Positions 8,038 to 16,358 of a stretch of DNA of 63,836 bases are shown piece by piece. Origin of the DNA: Victivallaceae bacterium (GTDB lineage Bacteria; Verrucomicrobiota; Lentisphaeria; Victivallales; Victivallaceae). Under the pieces are notes generated by a model. It was not told where the DNA came from. It searched no databases and was given only the letters and a program-made list of their open reading frames with translations. Position 1 is the first letter of the stretch, and the number at the start of each line of letters is the position of its first letter. Made by a program: the position numbers and the translations under genes. The stretch covers positions 1-63,836 of the forward strand of contig JAKSOF010000013.1 in the NCBI GenBank assembly GCA_024405735.1, written 5' to 3'.

Positions 8038-9678
8038 TTACTGGATCTCATTCTGCTGGGCGACCAGACGGTCGGCACCGTAGATTTTGCGCAGTTTCGG
8101 CTTTTCGATCTTGCCCGTCGGGTTGCGCGGCACTTCGGCGAAAATGATTTTGCGCGGCCGCTGATAGCGGGGGAGATCAAGGCAGAAAGATTCGACGTGC
8201 TCCTGCGTCAGGGAAATCCCCGGCTTGACTTCGATGATCGCCGCGGCGATCTCGCCGAGACGGGCATCCGGCAAGCCGATGACGGCGACGTCCTTGATCG
8301 CCGGGTCGCGCCGCAGAAAATCTTCGATCTGAACGGGGTAGAGATTTTCCCCGCCCGTGATGATGACATCCTTTTTGCGGTCGACAAGATAGATGAAACC
8401 GTCTTCGGATTCCTTTGCCATATCTCCGGTATAAAGCCACCCCTCGTCATCGAGGACTTCGGAGGTCGCCTTTTCATCCTTATAATAACGCAACATCACG
8501 CCCGCGCCCTTGACCGCGAGTTCGCCGACGTTGCCGCGCGGCACTTCGCGGCGCTGCTCGTCGACGATTTTCGTCTGCCAGCCGAAACCTGCGACGCCGA
8601 TCGCGCCGACGTGGTCGATGTTTTCAATGCCGAGATGGACGGCGCCGGGGCCGATGGATTCGCTCAAGCCGTAATTGGTGTCGTAATCGTGCTTCGGGAA
8701 AACTTGTTTCCACCGTTTGATGAGGCTCGGCGGTACAGGCTGGGCGCCGATGTGCATCAGCCGCCACTGGTCAAGTTTGTAATTTTCAAGTTTGATGTCG
8801 CCGCGCTCGACGGCGTCGAGAATATCCTGCGCCCACGGCACCAGCAGCCAGACGATGGTGCAACGCTCCTCACTGACCGCCGAAATGATCCATTCCGGTT
8901 TGACGCCTTTGAGCAACACCGCCTTGCCGCCGACAAGAAAACTGCCGAACCAGTGCATTTTGGCGCCGGTATGATAAAGCGGCGGGATGCAGAGAAAAAC
9001 ATCGTCCTTGGTCTGACGATGATGATTTTGCTCGACGCGGCAGGCGTGCATCAAACTGCGGTGCGCGTGGATGATCGCCTTGGGAAATCCGGTCGTGCCG
9101 CTCGAAAAATAAATCGCCGCTTCGTCGCTGTCGGCAAGCGGGATCGCCGGGCTTTTGCTTGAGCAGTAGGCGACCAGACTTGCGTAAGGCTCCGCGAAAC
9201 TCGGACAGTCTTCGCCGACGTAAAGGAGCGTTTTCACTTTGGGGATCCGGTCGCAGATCGACTCAATGCGCCCGGTGAATTCCGGCCCGAAAAGCAACAC
9301 TTCGACGTCGGCAAGCTCCAGACAGTACTTGATCTCGTCGGCGGTATAGCGGAAATTGAGCGGCACGGCGAGCGCGCCGCTTTTGAGGATACCGAAATAA
9401 ATCGGCAACCATTCAAGGCAATTCATCAAAAGGATGCCGACCTTGGCGCCTTTGCGCACATTGCGCGTCAAAAGAAAATTGGCGAAGCGGTTCGCTTTCT
9501 GGTCAAATTCCCGCCAGGTGATCTCGGAACGGAATGAATCGCAGGAACTCGGCTCGATGAGCGAATATTCCCGCCACGTCGTATGACGCGCTTCCAATTC
9601 CTGCGGGTTGATCTCAACCAGAGCGACGTCGTTGCCGTAAGCACTGGCGTTGTGTTCCAGAATTTCTGTGATCGGCAT
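8038..9678 (-). CDS. Long-chain acyl-CoA synthetase family (AMP-forming ligase, 546 aa)
   Basis: Activates a carboxylic acid, probably a fatty acid, to acyl-AMP and then acyl-CoA. The adenylate-forming fold is clear: P-loop motif YFSSGTTGFPKA near residues 190-201, the YGLSES aromatic/adenine motif near 343, the YTGD and DRKKD hinge with IITGGENLYP near 435-465, and the catalytic Lys in NPTGK near 523. Length and order fit the FadD/medium-chain ligase family. No signal or membrane segment is seen, so it is cytosolic. The start ATG overlaps no other gene and has AAAGGA upstream. It is last in a leftward gene run that begins at 13425; the 67-bp gap before it is very AT-rich and could hold an extra promoter. 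Substrate cannot be told from sequence. Confidence 0.88.
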   Translation of the reverse strand: MPITEILEHNASAYGNDVALVEINPQELEARHTTWREYSLIEPSSCDSFRSEITWREFDQKANRFANFLLTRNVRKGAKVGILLMNCLEWLPIYFGILKSGALAVPLNFRYTADEIKYCLELADVEVLLFGPEFTGRIESICDRIPKVKTLLYVGEDCPSFAEPYASLVAYCSSKSPAIPLADSDEAAIYFSSGTTGFPKAIIHAHRSLMHACRVEQNHHRQTKDDVFLCIPPLYHTGAKMHWFGSFLVGGKAVLLKGVKPEWIISAVSEERCTIVWLLVPWAQDILDAVERGDIKLENYKLDQWRLMHIGAQPVPPSLIKRWKQVFPKHDYDTNYGLSESIGPGAVHLGIENIDHVGAIGVAGFGWQTKIVDEQRREVPRGNVGELAVKGAGVMLRYYKDEKATSEVLDDEGWLYTGDMAKESEDGFIYLVDRKKDVIITGGENLYPVQIEDFLRRDPAIKDVAVIGLPDARLGEIAAAIIEVKPGISLTQEHVESFCLDLPRYQRPRKIIFAEVPRNPTGKIEKPKLRKIYGADRLVAQQNEIQ

Positions 9679-9745
9679 AAGGCAAATCCTTTTTTCGGAA
9701 AAAATTCAAGTTCTTATATACTACTATATATAATATATAACAGGT

Positions 9746-10147
9746 TTAATGGCAATGACCGCCGCAATGGCCGCCGCAGGAGTGACTTCCGCAGGAGTGC
9801 CCCGCTTCCCCGTCGTGGTGATGACAATAGAAATCGGCGTTGACCGCAAGATGCCCCGCCAGCAGCGCTTCGACGACCTGCCGGACGTTGCCCGACGCGC
9901 CGCCGATCACCTGAATCCCGGCTTCCGCCAGAGCGTTGAGCGCACCGCCGCCGATGCCGCCGCAGACGAGGACTTCGACATCGCCCCCGGCGAGAAGCCC
10001 CGCCAGCGCGCCGTGGCCTGTTTCGCCGCAGAGAAGCCGGTTTTCGGCGACGATCCTGCCGTTTTCCACTTCAAATACCGCAAATTCCGGCGTGTGCCCG
10101 AAATGCTGAAAAACTTCATCGTTTTCGCAAGTCACTGCAATTTTCAT
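9746..10147 (-). CDS. NifX/NifB-type metal-cluster-binding protein with His/Cys tail (133 aa)
   Basis: Belongs to the dinitrogenase iron-molybdenum cofactor family: MKIAVTCENDEVFQHFGHTPEF at the start, then the E-N-G-R-I, GHGALAGLL and VLVCGGIGGGALNAL segments of the RNase-H-like cofactor-binding fold. Stand-alone members of this size bind Fe-S or Mo clusters and are common in anaerobes without nitrogenase. The last ~22 residues are rich in His, Cys and Gly (HSCGSHSCGGHCGGHCH), a likely extra metal site. An upstream in-frame extension exists, but this ATG is preferred because it starts the conserved fold and sits 11 bases after the nitroreductase stop. Cytosolic. No nif genes are nearby. Confidence 0.85.
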   Translation of the reverse strand: MKIAVTCENDEVFQHFGHTPEFAVFEVENGRIVAENRLLCGETGHGALAGLLAGGDVEVLVCGGIGGGALNALAEAGIQVIGGASGNVRQVVEALLAGHLAVNADFYCHHHDGEAGHSCGSHSCGGHCGGHCH

Positions 10148-10158
10148 TTTGATTCCCG

Positions 10159-10683
10159 TCAATTCACAAAGTAAAAATAATTTTTTTTGCGAGGTTTGGC
10201 TTCCGGAAGCGGCTCCGCCGCGTATCCGAGCGCGCAATGACCGATCCCTTCATACTCGCCCTCGATCCCGAGCGAATGCAGCAATTTTTTGCCCTCCTCC
10301 GACTCGAATTCCTCTTTGGCGCGGTGGATCCAGCAGGAAGCCAGCCCGAGCGCATGCGCGGCAAGCATCAGATTGCCCATCACCAGACTTCCGTCGTAAA
10401 GATACGTCGGACGGCTTTTGTCCGCGAGCACGATCAAGATCACCGGAGCGCCGTAAAAGGGGTCGAAATCACTTTTGCCCAGTATTTCCGCATTATGCCT
10501 GGAAATTTTATCCCGCAATTCGCGGTTGGTCACCGCGATCACGACCGGGGACTGCCAGTTCTTGCCCGTTGCCGCAAAACTCCCGGCGCGGAGGACTTCG
10601 CGGATCAGCGCCTCATCCGGCATATCGGATTTGAAATTACGGCAACTGCGCCGCGTCAGCATCGCTTCGATCACGTCATTCAT
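10159..10683 (-). CDS. Nitroreductase family flavoprotein (174 aa)
   Basis: FMN-dependent NAD(P)H oxidoreductase of the nitroreductase fold: TRRSCRNFK at residues 10-18 (FMN phosphate contact), AATGKNWQSP near 37-46, the central GNLMLAAHALGLASCWIH helix and the late GIGHCALGY segment. The length matches the small, minimal members of the family. The start codon lies 5 bases after the lipoprotein stop with AAGG upstream, so the two are co-translated. The NifX-like gene follows 11 bases later, suggesting a redox or metal-cluster role in this operon. The physiological substrate is unknown. Confidence 0.87.
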   Translation of the reverse strand: MNDVIEAMLTRRSCRNFKSDMPDEALIREVLRAGSFAATGKNWQSPVVIAVTNRELRDKISRHNAEILGKSDFDPFYGAPVILIVLADKSRPTYLYDGSLVMGNLMLAAHALGLASCWIHRAKEEFESEEGKKLLHSLGIEGEYEGIGHCALGYAAEPLPEAKPRKKNYFYFVN

Positions 10684-10688
10684 CGTAT

Positions 10689-11615
10689 TTACCTTCTTTC
10701 GCGGAAAGGCAACAGCCGGCGGCAGATCTTGAGAATGGATCTTCCGGCGGCGGTCGAAAGATTTTCATCCTCCCCCATGAGGTATTCGCGGAGCAAGGCA
10801 AGGTCGCTTTCGCCGCCGACTTCCCCAAGCGCCAAGAGATAGTAAGCCGCCGCATCGGTCGTCACTTTGCGCTTGGAATCCAACAAAGAGTGACAAATAT
10901 CCGACGGCGTCGTCAACTGATGACGCGCCAAAGCCCAGTGCGCGGCGGCTCCGCAAAGAGTGCCGCGCTGGACATCGGCGATTTTTTTCAGATTTTCCGC
11001 ACGGTCGGGAGGAAGCGTTTCCAACGCCCCCGCTGTGCGGGCGGCAAAAACGACTTCGGAAATCTGATCGGTGATCGACGGGGCAAGAGAATTCATATCC
11101 TCCGCCTGAAAAAGCTGATCCAATTCTCCTGAAGCACCGCATTTCAGCGACGCGTCGATCATCTTTTCCGCTTCCGCGTCGCCGTTGACGGCAAGCAGCC
11201 AGATCGCTTCGTTTTTGCCGTGAAGTCCGGCGTGGATGATCGCCCAGAGGATCTGGCGGTCTTTGACGCTGTAATGCAGTTGCAGACGCGCGGAACTTTC
11301 CAACGCCTGCAAATGCCCCGATGACTGCGGGTCAAGCGCCAGACGGCGGATCTCGTTGACCGCGCCGCCGATGCGTACGCGCAATTCGCGGACGTGACCG
11401 CTCGGAGATTTTTCCAGCAGAGGGAATTCCGTCCGGTTTCTCTCGGGATCCGCTTCCGCCGCCAGGATCCGGCAGTTCCCATCGGAAGAGGAAACCCGCT
11501 TTTCCAACAGATCCGACGCTTCGCGCATCTGGACGATCAACGGATCTTCCGTCCTGCATCCGGCGGCAAGAAGCGCCAGCCCCGCGCTCAAGATGAGAAT
11601 ATAATTCGTTTTCAT
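10689..11615 (-). CDS. Predicted lipoprotein with helical repeats (about 308 aa)
   Basis: The N-terminus MKTNYILILSAGLALLAAGC is a lipoprotein signal with lipobox LAAGC, so it should be lipidated on Cys20 and anchored in a membrane. This start is chosen over a longer reading frame because the signal begins here and the stop of the preceding gene is 10 bases upstream. The mature part is alpha-helical and alternates Leu/Ala-rich helices (for example ADVQRGTLCGAAAHWALARH and TTDAAAYYLLALGEVGG), reminiscent of HEAT-type repeats. No catalytic motif was found. Its position directly after a repetitive surface-type protein suggests a role in that protein's assembly or anchoring; this is inference. 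Confidence 0.8.
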   Translation of the reverse strand: MKTNYILILSAGLALLAAGCRTEDPLIVQMREASDLLEKRVSSSDGNCRILAAEADPERNRTEFPLLEKSPSGHVRELRVRIGGAVNEIRRLALDPQSSGHLQALESSARLQLHYSVKDRQILWAIIHAGLHGKNEAIWLLAVNGDAEAEKMIDASLKCGASGELDQLFQAEDMNSLAPSITDQISEVVFAARTAGALETLPPDRAENLKKIADVQRGTLCGAAAHWALARHQLTTPSDICHSLLDSKRKVTTDAAAYYLLALGEVGGESDLALLREYLMGEDENLSTAAGRSILKICRRLLPFRERR

Positions 11616-11625
11616 TCTTTTTTTC

Positions 11626-13425
11626 CTATGCCAATGCGGCAAGTTTCAGTGAATTGTCTTCACGGTAGATTTTATACTCGCTTGTCGCGAACCATTGATT
11701 CGCCTTGTCCCAGACGGCTTTCACGCCGTCGATCGAAACGGGATAATTGGCATTCAAGCCCAACTTGTCCCAACGGTAGAGCGTGTCGTCGGAACCGGTC
11801 AAAATCGTCCACGGCGATTCGACAGTCGCGCCATTCAACGTGATCTGCAAAGCATCCGCGTAGAAATCATTGCTGCCGGTCATCCATTCCAAGGAGGAGC
11901 CGTACTCAAAATTCCAGTATTTCACCGCAGTGAGATCAAAGCCTTCTCCTTTTCTGCCTTTGCCGCAAAAATCAACATTTGAATTTCCGGCAAAGGTGAT
12001 CCGGTCAAATGCGAAAAGATCCAGCGGCGCAAACGCCCCCGCCCCCTCCGACGAACTGCGGTAAGCGTCAAAAACAAGAGAGCGGGCGCCGTTGATGCGG
12101 TGCTCGTCATCGCTGGCGGATTCGCTGTCGCCGACCACGAAACTGCCGCTGCCGAAAAAAAGATTTTCCGCAATGCCGGAAAAGGTCACCGAGCAACCGC
12201 CCTGGATGTTGCCCTGATAACGGCTGCCGAGCACCAGATGCTTCAGCAGAGCAACCGTATTTTCCGACGTGTCAACCGTCACATAATCGTGGCTGTTGAC
12301 TATCATATCGATCGGAGAGGCCTCATTGACCGACCGGGCAAGTTCCTGTTTGGCGGCGAGATTTCCGCCGTAAACCGATTGGCAAAAAGTACCGCCCGTG
12401 ATCGTCAGGGTATTGGTAACGTGCCGCCCTTCGATCCTGCCCGCCTGATTGTAACTGCCCGCCGCAACTTCTTTCAGAAAAACACCGCCCGAAATTGTCA
12501 GCGTGCAACAACTTCCCGATGCGGCTTTGAGCAACGTCGCCGTGCCGCCGACGATATGTCCGCCGCAGACGACGGAATGAAACGTCCCGTCGGAAATCGA
12601 AAGTTCCGCATTTCCCGTCGCGCTCACCGTGCCGGAAGCAAGGTAAAATCCGCCAAAGGCGAAATCGACGTCGATCGTCCCCTTCCCGCCGATTTCAAGA
12701 AAGGAATTTCCCCCGATTTTGGTGGTCGTGCCGCCGGAAACTTCGACGTATTTCCCGCCGACGAGCAAGCGGAAATCCGCACTTGTTCCTCCGGCGACGT
12801 CAACGCTCAACGCGGAGTCGTCGGAATGAGTTCCGCCCGCCAAAAAAACGGCGGCGCCGCCGAAAATTTTGGCAGGTGTCGTCAATGCACCGATCTCTGT
12901 AGTTGCGCCGGATTTTTCCACCGTGATCTTCCCGGTAAAATCAGGATACGCCGCCACGGCATTGGCAATGGTCAAAAAGTGCGTGGCATCCTCTTCCGTA
13001 TAATCCGGATCCACAAAAAGGTGCGTAACCGTTTCCGGAGCCGACGCCAAAAGCGGCATCGCGTTCAAAACGGGTTGGACGGAGAGCGTTTCAAACGTCA
13101 CACAACTACCCTCGGCGACCTGCCACGGCACACTTTGTTGCGGGGCAACGATCTTTACCGACTTCCCCGCCGGAGTCAGCAGAAACAGCGGATGCGAGAC
13201 AAAGGCGTTTTCCGGGAAATCCAACGCGCTATGCAAGACGATCTCCGCCTCGTTTCCAGCAAAAAGCGCATCGGCAAACGTGATAAAAAGCGGTTGATCG
13301 TTTTCCGGCATTTCTCCGGCATAGAAGAGCGCGCAATTGAACGCATCGCGCAACGAGATAATGCCGTTTCCCTGATCGATACGGTCATTCAGCGTGGTGA
13401 TGACAAAGGTGTTTTCGTTCGCCAT
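11626..13425 (-). CDS. Repetitive beta-rich protein related to the giant protein (599 aa)
   Basis: Begins MANENTFVITTLND and has no Sec signal. Residues ~20-110 contain an NGIISLRDAF segment typical of beta-helix surface proteins. The middle is a run of Gly/Thr-rich beta repeats (SGTVSATGNAELSISDGTF, TLTISGGVF, TLTITGGTF). The C-terminal part (from about residue 470) parallels the giant protein: a W-F/I ... LEW-x-x-GSNDF block, W-T-I, KAVWD, and the final YKIYRED-N-SLKLAALA. Two large proteins in one window with the same tail and no signal peptide suggest a C-terminal export signal. It heads a leftward run with the lipoprotein. Function is unknown. Confidence 0.82.
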   Translation of the reverse strand: MANENTFVITTLNDRIDQGNGIISLRDAFNCALFYAGEMPENDQPLFITFADALFAGNEAEIVLHSALDFPENAFVSHPLFLLTPAGKSVKIVAPQQSVPWQVAEGSCVTFETLSVQPVLNAMPLLASAPETVTHLFVDPDYTEEDATHFLTIANAVAAYPDFTGKITVEKSGATTEIGALTTPAKIFGGAAVFLAGGTHSDDSALSVDVAGGTSADFRLLVGGKYVEVSGGTTTKIGGNSFLEIGGKGTIDVDFAFGGFYLASGTVSATGNAELSISDGTFHSVVCGGHIVGGTATLLKAASGSCCTLTISGGVFLKEVAAGSYNQAGRIEGRHVTNTLTITGGTFCQSVYGGNLAAKQELARSVNEASPIDMIVNSHDYVTVDTSENTVALLKHLVLGSRYQGNIQGGCSVTFSGIAENLFFGSGSFVVGDSESASDDEHRINGARSLVFDAYRSSSEGAGAFAPLDLFAFDRITFAGNSNVDFCGKGRKGEGFDLTAVKYWNFEYGSSLEWMTGSNDFYADALQITLNGATVESPWTILTGSDDTLYRWDKLGLNANYPVSIDGVKAVWDKANQWFATSEYKIYREDNSLKLAALA

Positions 13426-13465
13426 TTTTCATTCTCCGCAGAAAAATTTTTCGTTTGATGTATTA

Positions 13466-13494
13466 AATATAATACATCGTCCCTCAAAATGCAA
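13466..13494 (-). promoter_or_regulatory. Promoter of the 599-aa protein operon
   Basis: Minus-strand TTGCAT (13489-13494), 17-bp spacer and TATATT (13466-13471), 40 bases before the ATG. Confidence 0.78.
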
Positions 13495-13523
13495 TTTTTT
13501 TTCGAAGAAACTGACGAAAATCT

Positions 13524-14156
13524 TTACTTGCGGAACTTATCCATCACGGGAAGCAGCATCCCGCCGAGGGAATTGCCGAGCGTAAGCCACAATGTGACGA
13601 GCAACGTTTTGCCGCACCAGACATTCGCCGCGGAAAAGTAGAACATATCCGCGATGCAGTGTTCAAAACCGCTCAAAATAAAGATCGTCACGCAGAGAAA
13701 AACGGTAAAAAAGCGGAAGATCGGCGACAAATCCTCCCGGCGGTAAGTTTCGACGGCGACGTACATCAAAATGCCGCAGAAAAACGCGAGGATCAGCAAA
13801 CTCGGCAGACCGTCATTCAACTTTTCCGCACACATCGCGCCGACTCTCGCATCGAGCCGCGCGAAAACCCGGCTGTGGCGCACCAGCGTGCCGACGAGCC
13901 ACGTGCCGCAAAAATTACCGCACCAGATCAGCAAAAGAGTCCGGCAATAGGAAAAAGTTTTCCTGCCCTGATTGGCGAGATAACCGATCGCCCCCGTGTA
14001 GAGTTTAAAGCCGTAGCAGACGATCGTCATCAGTCCGAAACCGAAAAGTACCGCCCCCGCCACCGGATTTTTGACGGAAAGACAAACCGTTCCCGCAATG
14101 CCGATGAAGATCCCGGCAAGCAAGGCATTGACCAGTGTCCGAAAAGATTCCCGCAT
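13524..14156 (-). CDS. Formate/nitrite transporter family channel (210 aa)
   Basis: Integral membrane protein with about six hydrophobic helices. The FNT hallmark I-L-S-G-F-E-H-C-I-A-D-M-F-Y-F (residues ~160-175; family pattern G-x-E-H-x-x-A-N/D-M) is present, as is VCYGFKLYTGAIGYL near 45-60. FNT channels form pentamers that conduct formate, nitrite, hydrosulfide or similar small acids. At 210 residues it is shorter than usual (~260-280), because the chosen ATG at 14156 is the first that gives a clean membrane N-terminus and starts 2 bases after the deacetylase stop. It is the last gene of the glycan operon, which is unexpected. The substrate cannot be assigned. Confidence 0.8.
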   Translation of the reverse strand: MRESFRTLVNALLAGIFIGIAGTVCLSVKNPVAGAVLFGFGLMTIVCYGFKLYTGAIGYLANQGRKTFSYCRTLLLIWCGNFCGTWLVGTLVRHSRVFARLDARVGAMCAEKLNDGLPSLLILAFFCGILMYVAVETYRREDLSPIFRFFTVFLCVTIFILSGFEHCIADMFYFSAANVWCGKTLLVTLWLTLGNSLGGMLLPVMDKFRK

Positions 14157-14158
14157 CG

Positions 14159-14953
14159 TTAAAAATCCTCCAACGTTTCCTGAAAAGTCACAAAATCCCC
14201 GAGATCGCGCAACGAGGCGATCAATTTTTCCAGCCGCGCGGCATACGCCGCTCCCGCATGACGGGTGATGTACGGCGGGATATGCCACTTGGGATCGGCG
14301 GCGGCTTCGCTGTATTCCCAGGGATGCGTGTACAAATTGAAATAACGCGTCTTTTTCACGGCGAAACGAGCCAACGCGCGGTAGACGAAAAACGGGAAAT
14401 TCTTGAAGCTCAACCAGAAAAGCGGGAGCCGCAGAAACGGCACCGCCGACACCGGATATTGTTTCAGACCGCCTTCGTCCGCAAACGGCAGAAGGCTTGC
14501 GGACAAATGATTGTAGCGACCGGGGAGCCAGACGGGATTCAGCGAGGATTCGTAGCGGTACCCCGCATTGACGATGTCGCTTTTGGCAACGGGGGCAAGC
14601 CGCGCCATCCGGAAACCGACTAATTTTCCGCCGGATAATTTTTCCAGAATTTCCTTGGATTCCGCCAGATGCGACGCTTCAAAAAAGGAATGGTTCAAGC
14701 CGTGCGAAGCGATCTCGTGCCCGGAGCGCGCCATTCTTGCGACCAATTCCGGCGCGCGTTCAGCAAAATACGCGGTGATGAAAAACGTCGCTTTGACTCC
14801 GGCGCGGTCGAGCACGTCGAGGATCTTTTTTGTGCCGTCCGCCGACACCGCCATCCGGTCGGCTTCGGAAACGGCGACGCCGTATTCCTCCGGCAGATCG
14901 AATTCCTCGATGTCAAAGGAAAGCAATAATTTCGCCCGTTTGGATGGATTCAT
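14159..14953 (-). CDS. Polysaccharide deacetylase family protein (264 aa)
   Basis: NodB-type TIM-barrel deacetylase. Motif 1 appears as LLSFDIEEFD (residues ~9-18), motif 2 as SHGLNHSFF (~82-90) with the two metal-binding His, and a late LYTHPWEY (~216-223) supplies another His. There is no signal peptide, so it acts at the cytosolic face. The start overlaps the GT2 stop by four bases (ATGA). Members next to GtrA and GT2 genes often modify lipid-linked sugars, which fits this operon. The exact sugar is unknown. Confidence 0.85.
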   Translation of the reverse strand: MNPSKRAKLLLSFDIEEFDLPEEYGVAVSEADRMAVSADGTKKILDVLDRAGVKATFFITAYFAERAPELVARMARSGHEIASHGLNHSFFEASHLAESKEILEKLSGGKLVGFRMARLAPVAKSDIVNAGYRYESSLNPVWLPGRYNHLSASLLPFADEGGLKQYPVSAVPFLRLPLFWLSFKNFPFFVYRALARFAVKKTRYFNLYTHPWEYSEAAADPKWHIPPYITRHAGAAYAARLEKLIASLRDLGDFVTFQETLEDF

Positions 14954-15696
14954 TTTTTCCTCATCTTTCCGCAGATCCTTGCCTGAAACAAAATCCGGAC
15001 GAAATGACGCAATTCCCGACAGATCACTTTGAAGCCCATTCGCGAAAAGTGCAACCCCTGCCGCAAATGCAGATCGATCGTATCGATTTTCAATTTTGCA
15101 TTGCTGCCGAGCAAAATGAATTCCGTATCAAAAAGAAAAGAATCCGTTTCTGTCGCCAGAAAAGCGGTTTTTCCATTGGAATTAAATCCTTTCAACCCCG
15201 CCTGCGTATCGAGGAAACGATCCGGCAGACCGAGCAACAACCGGTTCAGCGCGCGCACCCCGGACGAAATGATCTTGCGCGACCAGCCGAGCGCGGCGCC
15301 GTATTCCCTGCCGCGCACGCCCATCACGATGTCGGCGCCCTGCTCCAGTTTTCCGGCGGCATCCGCCACGCTTTGCCAGCCGAAGGGAAAATCCCCGTCG
15401 GTATAAACTTGGAAATCGCCTTGAGTGCGACCGATCCCGTAACGCAGGCAATAGCCTTTGCCGTGATTGGGAGAGTAGGAAAGAAATTCAAAATTTCCTC
15501 CCGCCGCCTGACGGATCTTGTCGAGACTTTCCTCCGAAAAAAACGACAGATCGGAACCGTCGTTGACGAGATAAAGGCGCAACTGCCAGTTTTTCTGCGC
15601 GAACTCAGTCTGCAACGCCGACACGGCATCAACGATATGTTTTTCCCATCCGGCATGAGGTTTGTAAAGCGGCAAAACAAGATCAATCAGGCGCAT
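14950..15696 (-). CDS. Family 2 glycosyltransferase, polyprenyl-phosphate sugar type (248 aa)
   Basis: GT-A fold: MRLIDLVLPLYKP start, VNDGSD (~47-52, nucleotide binding), GKGYCLRYG (~83-91), and the DxD-like YTDGDFPF (~103-110). RDL-like and membrane-tail features of larger DPM1 homologs are weak. The downstream QAGLKGFN segment is typical of polyprenyl-phosphate glycosyltransferases. The start is placed at the internal ATG 15696 because the fold begins there; it overlaps the gtrA end by 14 bases. With GtrA (flippase-like) and GT39, it forms the usual trio that makes and uses a lipid-linked sugar. Confidence 0.87.
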   Translation of the reverse strand: MRLIDLVLPLYKPHAGWEKHIVDAVSALQTEFAQKNWQLRLYLVNDGSDLSFFSEESLDKIRQAAGGNFEFLSYSPNHGKGYCLRYGIGRTQGDFQVYTDGDFPFGWQSVADAAGKLEQGADIVMGVRGREYGAALGWSRKIISSGVRALNRLLLGLPDRFLDTQAGLKGFNSNGKTAFLATETDSFLFDTEFILLGSNAKLKIDTIDLHLRQGLHFSRMGFKVICRELRHFVRILFQARICGKMRKK

Positions 15697-16174
15697 TGGC
15701 GGAAACCCTTTTTTGAGCAAAAATCCAGAATTTACTGATGACGTAATTGAAAACCGTCACAAAAAATTCATCGACAAGTTTCATCAGATACCCGTGAAGC
15801 GCCGCATAGTGCGGATCCCACATCTGCGCCCACGCGGTGTAAGCAAGAAAATCCACCGTCACCCAGATGAAGGCGAAATCAAAGGCGAGCGTTGCCGCAC
15901 GGCAACCGAAAAAGAGCAAAAATTCCCGCCAGAAAACCCCCGGCGCCATCGAGCGGCTTTTAAATACCGCCAATTTGTTGGCGAAAAAGGCAAAAAGCAC
16001 CGCGACGACCCACGACACCACCGTCGCGAGCCTCCCCGCACAATGAGCAAGACTCCCCTTCCCCAAAAGATAGAAAAGGAAAAAATAAACCGCCATACTC
16101 AAAGCCGTCGTCAGCACGCCGACAATGAGATAACGGATGATCTCCTGATATTTTTTCAAAAACGACAGCATCAT
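15683..16174 (-). CDS. GtrA-like membrane protein (163 aa)
   Basis: Small protein with four transmembrane helices. The GtrA signature is visible: R-Y-L-I-V-G-V-L-T-T near the N-terminus, VVAVLFAFFANKLAVFKS after helix 2, and the final VTVFNYVISKFWIFA. GtrA proteins are thought to flip undecaprenyl-phosphate-linked sugars across the inner membrane. A longer reading frame begins upstream, but the ATG pair at 16169-16174 has a GTGGAAAC site and gives the normal length. It is first in the operon gtrA-GT2-deacetylase-FNT. Confidence 0.85.
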   Translation of the reverse strand: MMLSFLKKYQEIIRYLIVGVLTTALSMAVYFFLFYLLGKGSLAHCAGRLATVVSWVVAVLFAFFANKLAVFKSRSMAPGVFWREFLLFFGCRAATLAFDFAFIWVTVDFLAYTAWAQMWDPHYAALHGYLMKLVDEFFVTVFNYVISKFWIFAQKRVSANAPD

Positions 16175-16205
16175 TTCTGTTTCCACAAAATCCCTTATCA
16201 TATCT

Positions 16206-16234
16206 AATATACTTCCGCATTTGCCGCTTTTCCA
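16206..16234 (-). promoter_or_regulatory. Possible promoter of the gtrA operon
   Basis: Minus-strand TGGAAA (16229-16234), 17-bp spacer and TATATT (16206-16211). The -35 box is imperfect. Confidence 0.45.
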
Positions 16235-16287
16235 CCATCGGAAGAAAAAAGGCGAAAGTTTTCTTGATCGCACATACGTTTTTCAAC

Positions 16288-16316
16288 TTGTATTCTCCCA
16301 TGCGGCAACGTATATT
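16288..16316 (+). promoter_or_regulatory. Promoter of the first GT39 gene
   Basis: TTGTAT (16288-16293), 17-bp spacer and TATATT (16311-16316), 43 bases before the chosen ATG. Confidence 0.7.
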
Positions 16317-16358
16317 GTATCACACGAGTATTCAAGAAAAATGCCACCGAGGATTTTT

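Noticed and set aside
8197-9162. A 321-codon frame antisense to the acyl-CoA ligase
   Set aside because: Complement of a well-supported gene, with no start signal or family match.
9746-10147. Nitrogenase cofactor role for the NifX-like gene
   Set aside because: No nif structural or assembly genes are nearby, and such stand-alone proteins are common in non-fixing anaerobes.
12100-13458. A 452-codon plus-strand frame opposite the 599-residue protein
   Set aside because: Basic, low-complexity shadow of the minus-strand gene, which has promoter, ribosome site and a homologous partner.
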